Assembly (NCBI GenBank): GCA_963920635.1
Contig: OY987301.1
Span: 19,014,501-19,078,500, forward strand
Length of the DNA: 64,000 nucleotides
Direction: 5' to 3'
Source: Pseudeuparius sepicola
Lineage: Eukaryota; Arthropoda; Insecta; Coleoptera; Anthribidae
The notes under the pieces were generated by a model. The model did not search any database. It was not told the DNA's origin and saw only the letters and a list, made by a program, of their open reading frames with translations. Positions 56,580-64,000 of this stretch are shown piece by piece. Position 1 is the first letter of the stretch; each line of letters begins with the position of its first letter. A program made the position numbers and the translations under genes.

Positions 56580-57000
56580 ATGACTGTTATTGCCGTTCTT
56601 TAAAAATAATTAGGAAACTGCTGAGAATATGAAAAAATACTAAGAGATATTTTTTGTTGACCATTGGATTTACCACACAAAACAAATTTAAAAATGCGAT
56701 TATACAGGGTATTCATATTTTTATGAACTAATTAATTTTAATAACATCCTGTATCTCCGCAACTGGGGGCCTCAGAAGCTTCATATTAACCTTTAGTTTA
56801 ACAGCACATCCGCTCATGTGACACGTCAAGTTTGAAGAAAATATTTCTTATACTTCTAAAGAAACTAAGAAATATGTGTATTTTTCTCTAAACTTCTACG
56901 CTCTGTATAAAAAAAAAACTAGGGCCTGTAGGAAACAAATATGTGACTCCAAGGATACGTGGTTTCATTTCAGACCATCAGTTCAGTTACACCTTGTATT
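56580..57000. repeat. Right arm of the old hairpin element split by the 14-kb element
   Basis: Diverged reverse complement of 41541-42000. It ends with GTTCAGTTACACCTTGTAT, the counterpart of the ACAGGGTGTAACTGAAC start. The arms differ much more than the giant TIRs, so the hairpin is older. Confidence 0.7.
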
Positions 57001-57194
57001 TTTTCATTTGTGCAGTCTGATGTATAAGGCCAAAAACTGAAAGTAGGTACTCTTTTATCTGTGTTAATATAATTTTTGTTTAGAGGTGCATCAAAGACAT
57101 CTTTGCACAGTTTAGAAGCCAACAATATACAGACAATTTAGCTTTTATTTACCCTCAGATAGTTTGCTTTCGTAAGTGACTGCTGGCCGTATTG

Positions 57195-58056
57195 GACCGG
57201 GAGATAGTGACAGATTTTTGGACGTGATTTTACTCAGTATGCCTTGCAAAGGGCATTATGTGGCACATATTCTCACAATAATAAGGTATGAATCAGAGAG
57301 TCATCCTGGGTTCTTCATGTGAAAAACTGAGTTTTCAATTATTCGAAAAATATGCGTTTTGATATGATTTTATACAGGCTGCCATGTGTTTTATAATGAA
57401 GTTCAAAATAGAAAATTCTTCGGAAAACCATAGGCATACCGTTAGGGTGGGTCCAAAGGGCTATTATTGCCACGTGATCTTGTATTTTAATAATTAATTT
57501 TTCCACGTTTCTGAACAGACTGCCAATGAGAAGTATGCAAGTTCTTGTTATGAAACTGCTGAAGAAAAGATGGCATACCGTTTGCGCATGTCCAAGTACA
57601 CTTTACATCGAATAACTCGTTTAAATGATTAAATAACATTCAATTTAAACAGTACTTGGACTTGCGCGAAAGGTATGCCATCTTTTTTTCAGCATTTTCA
57701 TAATAAGAACTTGCATACTTCTCATTGGCAGCCTGTTCAGAAACGTGGAAAAATTAATTATTAATATACAAGATCACGTGGCAATAATAGCCCTTTGGAC
57801 CCACCCTAACGGTATGCCTATGGTTTTCCGAGGAATTTTCTATTTTGAACTTCATTATAAAACACATGGCAGCCTGTATAAAGTCATATCAAAACGCATA
57901 TTTTCTGAATAATTGAAAACTCAGTTTTTCACATGAAGAACCCAGGATGACTCTCTGATTCATACCTTATTATTGTGAGAATATGTGCCACATAATGCCC
58001 TTTGCAAGGCATACTGAGTAAAATCACGTCCAAAAATCTGTCACTATCTCCCGGTC
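57195..58056. repeat. Palindromic hairpin element
   Basis: GACCGGGAGATAGTGACAG at the left recurs inverted at the right end. Arms of about 405 bases (57195-57600 and 57650-58056) are nearly identical and the centre is about 50 bases. No coding frame. Identity this high suggests recent formation. Confidence 0.9.
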
Positions 58057-58079
58057 TATATTAAAAAAAAACATTCTTC

Positions 58080-58390
58080 CGGCGGCGCCGAAATCTGCCA
58101 ACGACACCACTCAAGATTGAGGAGTCGGCATTCGGCCTCCTGACTTCGCTCCGCGCCTCTGTAGATAAATACGCCGGGTTATCTCCTAAGCGACGCGATA
58201 GCAGCCCCAGGCACTTTGTTCTTTTGTAATTGTCTCCGATGGGTTAATTAAGACTGGCGCTACCCCGCTACGCCGCCGCCACTGATGCCTTACTTCAGTT
58301 TTAACTCGACGATCCTTATCGTTCTATGCGGGCGAGAATCCGCTCAGTTTGTCGCGAGTTTGCCGTGAATGTAACCGTGAAGGAGTTAGA
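58080..58390. other. CpG-rich single-copy-looking stretch
   Basis: Unusually rich in G+C and CpG for this window, with no repeat partner seen here and no splice-supported exon. Could be a host promoter or conserved element. Confidence 0.35.
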
Positions 58391-58480
58391 CAATAATAAT
58401 TCGTCCTGATTTGGACTTTAATAATCTATCCTTTCAAATAATTTCCTTCATTTCATTTTGATGCAATATATATTTTGACT

Positions 58481-59962
58481 TTAAAATTCGTGAGTATCGG
58501 TCATAATATTTATTCTTTAAAATTTTATTTTACGACGTTTCGACAACTCAGTTGTCATCATCAGGTATTTTTTTAATAATAAAAACAAATCTTTTCCACA
58601 TACAGACACATTAAAAATAGATTTTTAAAAGCTAAAATGAAAAATTGAATTTTAGTAGGTACATATCAATGCTAAAAATTATTATACAAGTTGAAAAAAG
58701 TAATAATACAATAAGGATATAAAAAGATTCTCTATATAACGGAACTTACCAAGAAAAGGCAGCTAAGTTTTTGTTTTAAAAATCATCGGGGTAGTAAAAC
58801 ATAAATTATTTTTTTGTGTAGATTACTTATTTGTTTCTAGAACATTTTTGTTTAATTATATTCATTTCAAGAGGCAGGACGAGAGACCAAAGAATAGTTG
58901 GAAATATTTAAAATTTGAAGCAGGCCAGTCTGTTTTTTTAGGTTTCAAAGGTAAAAAATATTGTGTATACAGTATGGTGCTTTATGGGTTTGGATAAGAA
59001 AATAGATGGTTATTTGTTTGTAGTTGTAAATTACACATATTATTTAAGAATTCATAATTAAATTATTGTAAATGTGAGACAACTGATTAGTATCAGAACG
59101 GAGGTTTATTGTATTAGGATGTTTTTTGATATTTATCATTTCCAAAACATTTCTTTTATAAAAATCATTCTCAAAATCTAAAATTTTGGGATTGTTGAAA
59201 TTAAAGGTATGTAAATTGTCGAGTGCATGTTTAAACCTTTAATTTCAACAATCCCAAAATTTTAGATTTTGAGAATGATTTTTATAAAAGAAATGTTTTG
59301 GAAATGATAAATATCAAAAAACATCCTAATACAATAAACCTCCGTTCTGATACTAATCAGTTGTCTCACATTTACAATAATTTAATTATGAATTCTTAAA
59401 TAATATGTGTAATTTACAACTACAAACAAATAACCATCTATTTTCTTATCCAAACCCATAAAGCACCATACTGTATACACAATATTTTTTACCTTTGAAA
59501 CCTAAAAAAACAGACTGGCCTGCTTCAAATTTTAAATATTTCCAACTATTCTTTGGTCTCTCGTCCTGCCTCTTGAAATGAATATAATTAAACAAAAATG
59601 TTCTAGAAACAAATAAGTAATCTACACAAAAAAATAATTTATGTTTTACTACCCCGATGATTTTTAAAACAAAAACTTAGCTGCCTTTTCTTGGTAAGTT
59701 CCGTTATATAGAGAATCTTTTTATATCCTTATTGTATTATTACTTTTTTCAACTTGTATAATAATTTTTAGCATTGATATGTACCTACTAAAATTCAATT
59801 TTTCATTTTAGCTTTTAAAAATCTATTTTTAATGTGTCTGTATGTGGAAAAGATTTGTTTTTATTATTAAAAAAATACCTGATGATGACAACTGAGTTGT
59901 CGAAACGTCGTAAAATAAAATTTTAAAGAATAAATATTATGACCGATACTCACGAATTTTAA
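58481..59962. mobile_element. Penelope-like element, two head-to-head 3-prime ends
   Basis: Two arms of about 725 bases, virtually identical, point tails outwards and join at about 59209-59236. Each arm encodes the C-terminal end of a Penelope protein (NNPKILDFENDFYKRNVLEM, then RSDTNQLSHIYNNL and a TAA at about 59398 on the right copy), matching the corresponding residues at 38880-39034. Tails carry CTGATGA, a six-pair GACAAC/GTTGTC stem and GAAACGTCG (58530-58564 and 59879-59911). ATATATTTTGACT occurs just left of the pair (about 58468) and again about 45 bases to its right (about 60008), which I read as the target duplication. Confidence 0.85.
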
Positions 59963-60123
59963 TAACAAAATACACTCTACGGTCAAGAAAATTGATTTAT
60001 ATAAAAAAATATATTTTGACTACAAGGTGTGCGTAAAAATAAAATAAACTTAAACCTACCTATATTAACAAATAATGCAATATTAACTAGCTATATACAG
60101 AGTGTCCCCGGATAGGTGAAATG

Positions 60124-60763
60124 TCTCTTGTAAAAGATAAAAAAAAAATAGTTGGAATTTGAGTATTTGGGGATCAGCCCTGCTTGGTTTGAAAGTAATT
60201 TGTGACATAATTTTAGTTTTGAAAAATCAAGTATTCCTTAGATACTTCGAAAAAACTGTTTTTTTTTTACACTAGCAAAGATATATACAAATATATCTTT
60301 GACACTAGTAAAGTGCATTTCCTGTAGGAGTTACGGCAAAATGTTATCAAGAAAAGTTGTTCAGAAAAACTGAGTAATTTTTCAAAACTTGAAAATCCTA
60401 GGCCTACTTTGATTGTTTGTTCTTTTTTACTAGAAAAGTGGGGAAAGTGCCCTTTTGGTCAAAGATAATACAAAATATTACTAGGAAAAATTGTTAAGAA
60501 TGCAAAAATAAATAAGATTGCACAATTTAAAAGCAAAAGGGCACTTTCCCCCACAGCTGAACAACTTTTCTTAATAACATTTTTCCGTAATTAGGAAAGG
60601 CAGTTTACTAATGTAAAAAAACTGTTTTTTTTTTCGAAACATCCAAGGCATACTTGATTTTTCAAAACTAAAATTATGTCACAAATTACTTTGAAACCAA
60701 GTAGGGCTGATCCCCAAAAGCTCAAATTTCAACTCGACATTTTTTTTGTCTTTTACAAGAGTC
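60124..60763. repeat. Inverted repeat with 140-base arms
   Basis: TCTCTTGTAAAAGA and about 140 bases after it match, inverted, the segment ending TCTTTTACAAGAG. The left outer flank begins TACAGAGTGTCCCCGG, a variant of the ACAGGGTG end. No coding frame. Confidence 0.75.
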
Positions 60764-62350
60764 GTTTAATTACAAATATTTGACTAGTGGAAATTTATGA
60801 ACAGATAAGCACACGCCATAAGAGCATAATAAAAAAAAATAACGTGCTAAAAACGCGTTAAGAAGAATGGATGACAAACAAACAAATAAGAAAGCGAGTT
60901 ATTTAACAGTTTGCAAGAAAGCGACAACTTGAGCCTACAGCCTCCAGATGTTAAATAAGAAATAACTGGAATTCATTTCTCTTAATATTGAAATAAAAAT
61001 GTTATAACATTAATTTTGATTCCCTCTTTATTTTATTCTTCAGGAAAGTAACAATTAAACAGATTTATATGTTGTTGGTAGGTAGGTATAACAATTTTCT
61101 GTTTCAAATATGATAAGGCGAAGACAAACAGAAATAAATCTGAAATTTGCCACATGTCTATGTCATATTCTCATCAAGAACTTTCAAATCGATTGCAAAA
61201 TTCAAATACAACGCTAGAATCCAGAAGAATAAAATTCAATTAAAAAAATAATATCGTTGACTGACGTATTTAATTAATTATTAATAAATTATTAATACGT
61301 CAATCAACGATAATATACTTTTTACGTTTCTGTTTTTTCTTTTCATATAGCCGAAACCATCACATTAGCAAAAACGAAATTGTTGTCTCCTATAATCAAT
61401 GGAAATTTTCATTTTTCTTTTCATACTGGAGACGTACTAGGCAAAAAGGAAGTCTATCTCTATACTAAATAAAAATTTATTAAGTTCCAAAAAATTCCTG
61501 TGTGGTCATGGAAAAATGTTTTCGTCGATTTCTCTATTACATTCTACAAGTTGTTCCATATTTTTATTTGTATGCAAAATCAAGGCCATGGCCATGGAAC
61601 TTTTTTCTTATTGCTCTTAATATTTTTACCTTATCAGACTAACACAACAACACGCAATTTTCTAAATACTACAAAAAAGTTTTGATTAGTACAGAAATAT
61701 TAACAAAAGGTAAAGTTGAACCCCTGAACTTATTTTTTAAAAAACTCAAAAATAAATGTGATACATTTTTAAAAAAAATTGATATTTTCTATAAATAAAT
61801 AATATTTTTTTGAAATATTTTAAATTTATATTAATAAAGTGTAGCAACATTCAGATGGAACAAGGGTCCCAACGATCCCAGAACTTTTTAACAAAACTTC
61901 ATGGAGAAACGCAAGTTTTATTACCACTGGTTAAAATTTGTGTACTAATCAAAAAATGCCCTGTATTAGTAGACCAACCTGTAGACTCCAATTGTTTCGA
62001 ATAACCATTGTTTATGTTTGTTGCTTATGTTTTCCAGTTGGTGATGGTAATGAATATTTCCTAACCGGTTAGGGAAGGAAAGGTTCAGGAAAATATGAAC
62101 TTTTCCTAATTGGTTAGAAAGTGTACGGTGACACTTACTAAATTAGAAAATAGTATATTACTCAACGAAGGGGTTATGATGGTCATTACTCGTTCGGGAG
62201 AATTGCGGGCCGAGCCTATAGGGCGAGGGGAGTTGACTTCTAGGCTTTTTCAACTACTTAGGCGAGTTGAACTTACCGTCGTCTATAGCGACCATAGTCA
62301 TAGACCAGTATGAGTTGATGCAGGATCATGATTGGCTCAACATTCACTGG
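60764..62350. other. No gene; one small hairpin
   Basis: 61249-61272 and 61291-61316 form a hairpin (AATATCGTTGACTGACGTAT against its near-complement). Otherwise AT-rich sequence with unsupported short frames. Confidence 0.5.
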
Positions 62351-62355
62351 TATAC

Positions 62356-63021
62356 TCCTCCTTACGGCAGAATGCGTGCGACGCAAGGGGAAAGAACTCG
62401 TAAATATTACAGAATTAGCCACAGTTCAGGGGCGTAGCTCAATTTTGTGTAACTCACTGACTTAAATTTCATATAATTGTTATTTAATTTATAGTTAATA
62501 TTATTCTTAACGGTGATGCCTTAGACTATGGACTAAGGCAAACCCTTGTAACATTGGCAATTATTTCTCTTGAGAATGCAACGTTCTTCCCTGTTTACTC
62601 ATTTTGCGCACGTTAACTCCCGAACATACGAAACGCCACTGAGCTCTCTGCGCCGGCGGCCAAGGTTGCCGGCGGCCGAAAAAGAGAGCGCTGTGTGGTA
62701 GCCCAAATACGCAGTTAACTTTACGTTCTATAGAAACAGGCCCAAACGCGTTGGCTAACTGGTTTTGTCGGCGGCTCGCTGGCAGAAGGGCTTTGTTGCC
62801 GTATTTCAAAGGCGATGGTAGAAGCGACGATGTTGAAAAAAATATAATAGGTGTTTTATCACACCGCGTTAAAAATAAATGATAAACATTAACGAGTAAG
62901 TGGTCGTGTGATGCGAACATTATTTTTTCGGTATTACAGAGTTCAGAAATTCGGCTTCGATATGCACAAACTTGTATTTGCCCGCATTCTTTAGAAACGT
63001 TTCCTTTCCTGCGTTGAACTA
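62356..63021. repeat. Dispersed 0.7-kb repeat R2, copy 2
   Basis: Same orientation as 34086-34790 and closely similar. Differs by a short GC-rich insertion near 62655-62690 (GCCGGCGGCC repeated) and a 45-base deletion near 62980. The 169-codon minus-strand frame across it is not conserved in the first copy, so I do not accept it as a gene. Confidence 0.8.
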
Positions 63022-64000
63022 TATTATAGTTTGTGCTACGTCGTTTAAATGCAACCTGTACATCAGTCACCAGTTTTATACCGGTGTACCACTTCTTTAA
63101 TATTCCGTTGGTGCAGTTCTCAAACTATGATTGAACAATGTAACTGCTGCAGGCCCTGCATCTAACTTCCCATCTAAGAACCATTTTAGTTGTTTAGAAA
63201 ATGGAAATAAACGGCCGTACATTTTTCCGTGCTGTTTTCAGACTCTTTTATTTCTCTTCGCTATTCGCAAAACTCGAGGCGATAATGAACAAAAATCGCC
63301 GGGGCGGCGGGCGCCAACCTTTCCAAACGACCACTTTGCAATAACAATCGCTCCACTCGAAGAAGTAAACTCGGTAATGGGCCACGGCCACGCCTGAGTG
63401 CCCATTTATTAATTTGTGTCGCTTCTTGTCATTGTTTACTCCTCCTTTATAGTGCTGGACCCTAGTAAATTTGGATTAGGGATAAATGCCCAATGATTGC
63501 CCGCAGTTTGCTTATTTAGATTGATACGGCGACAACCTTGGTTCAACCCAGTGGCATAGCCAGGGGGGGGGCACAGGGGCACGTGCCCCCCCCCCCCAAA
63601 CGTTACGCCAAACGTGTCCGTGAAAATCGTATGCACAGACCATTATGCAGAAGAATAAACACTACTCTGGACTTATGGGGTGATCTGTTCAACCAGCTGA
63701 AGAAGCTATAATTCTGGAAAGTATTTTGTCATGTTGATAGCTAACAATGTATTTTGTTTTGTATTTTGTGTCCGGAAAGCGCATGGTGAGCCAAAAATGT
63801 GTCAGACTTGACAACCGTGAGCAGTCTTTATTAATACGTCAGTCAACTCCAATAGATAAGCCGTAAGTAATATTCACAGTGAAATTCCTGTATCGCCTGA
63901 TGAGGTGCTAAACGAGTTGTCTAAAGTAAATATAAAACGTAAGCTTAATATTAAATTGTAAGTTTTAAATAAACATTAAATTTTTGTATTTTTATTTTGT
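63022..64000. other. No gene; hAT-like end and possible Penelope-type tail
   Basis: CAGTGGCATAGCCAGGGGG at 63549 resembles the 5-prime end of hAT elements. It runs into a G-tract/C-tract hairpin (to 63598), but no other end is seen. 63630-63725 is related to 40560-40680. CCTGATGAGGTGCTAAACGA near 63896 is a weak version of the Penelope tail pattern and runs to the window edge. Confidence 0.35.

Noticed and set aside
62561..63070. 169-codon minus-strand frame
   Set aside because: Lies in dispersed repeat R2 and is not conserved in the copy at 34086-34790.

Overview
The window looks like AT-rich nuclear DNA from an animal, most likely an arthropod and probably an insect. Reasons: spliceosomal-type introns (GTAAGT...TTTTCAG), Penelope-like retroelements with GIY-YIG endonucleases, hAT, pogo and Tc1/mariner relics, many hairpin elements beginning ACAGGGTG, and no bacterial gene organisation. 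I cannot name the species. No intact, recognisable host gene is present; nearly everything that can be identified is mobile or virus-like DNA, much of it nested.

Layout. 1-5,000: the tail of a Tc1/mariner transposase runs in from the left edge, followed by mostly anonymous DNA and a large hairpin (3634-5040). 5,150-8,400: a TIR element whose ends are full of TAGGAC motifs sits inside one arm of a Penelope-type inverted pair. 8,400-14,900: mostly anonymous, with an (AT)n tract and two weak first-exon candidates. 14,937-18,870: an internally deleted hAT element with a perfect 8-bp target duplication, then a Penelope ORF split by a second hAT-type element (again a perfect 8-bp duplication), then a DUF4371-type hAT fragment. 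20,500-34,800: hairpins, a four-unit tandem array, a pogo-type element with GGGAGAGATGCC repeats, a short hAT element and a possible tRNA-derived SINE head. 36,158-39,844: a Penelope-like element arranged as two head-to-head truncated copies. 57,195-64,000: more hairpins, a second clear head-to-head Penelope pair (58,481-59,962) and the second copy of a 0.7-kb dispersed repeat.

The centrepiece is 42,224-56,471. This 14.2-kb unit has giant terminal inverted repeats (3.7 kb on the left, 5.6 kb on the right because of a 2-kb insertion/deletion difference), termini that begin AGTAGT, and a 6-bp direct repeat AAAATA on both sides. That architecture fits Polinton/Maverick-like DNA viruses, yet no polymerase B, integrase, ATPase or capsid gene is visible. 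Each TIR carries a two-gene cassette: a small conserved-looking 102-aa protein and a 40-aa coiled-coil-like peptide overlapping it by ATGA. The unique centre carries a GNAT-type acetyltransferase ORF behind a duplicated TATA segment, a broken Vasa-type DEAD-box helicase fragment, and a spliced acidic/coiled-coil gene with an in-frame UAG. The element itself lies between the arms of an older hairpin repeat (41,541-42,000 and 56,580-57,000). My best reading is a non-autonomous or highly derived Polinton-like element. Replication and packaging functions, if it ever moved recently, would have had to come from elsewhere.
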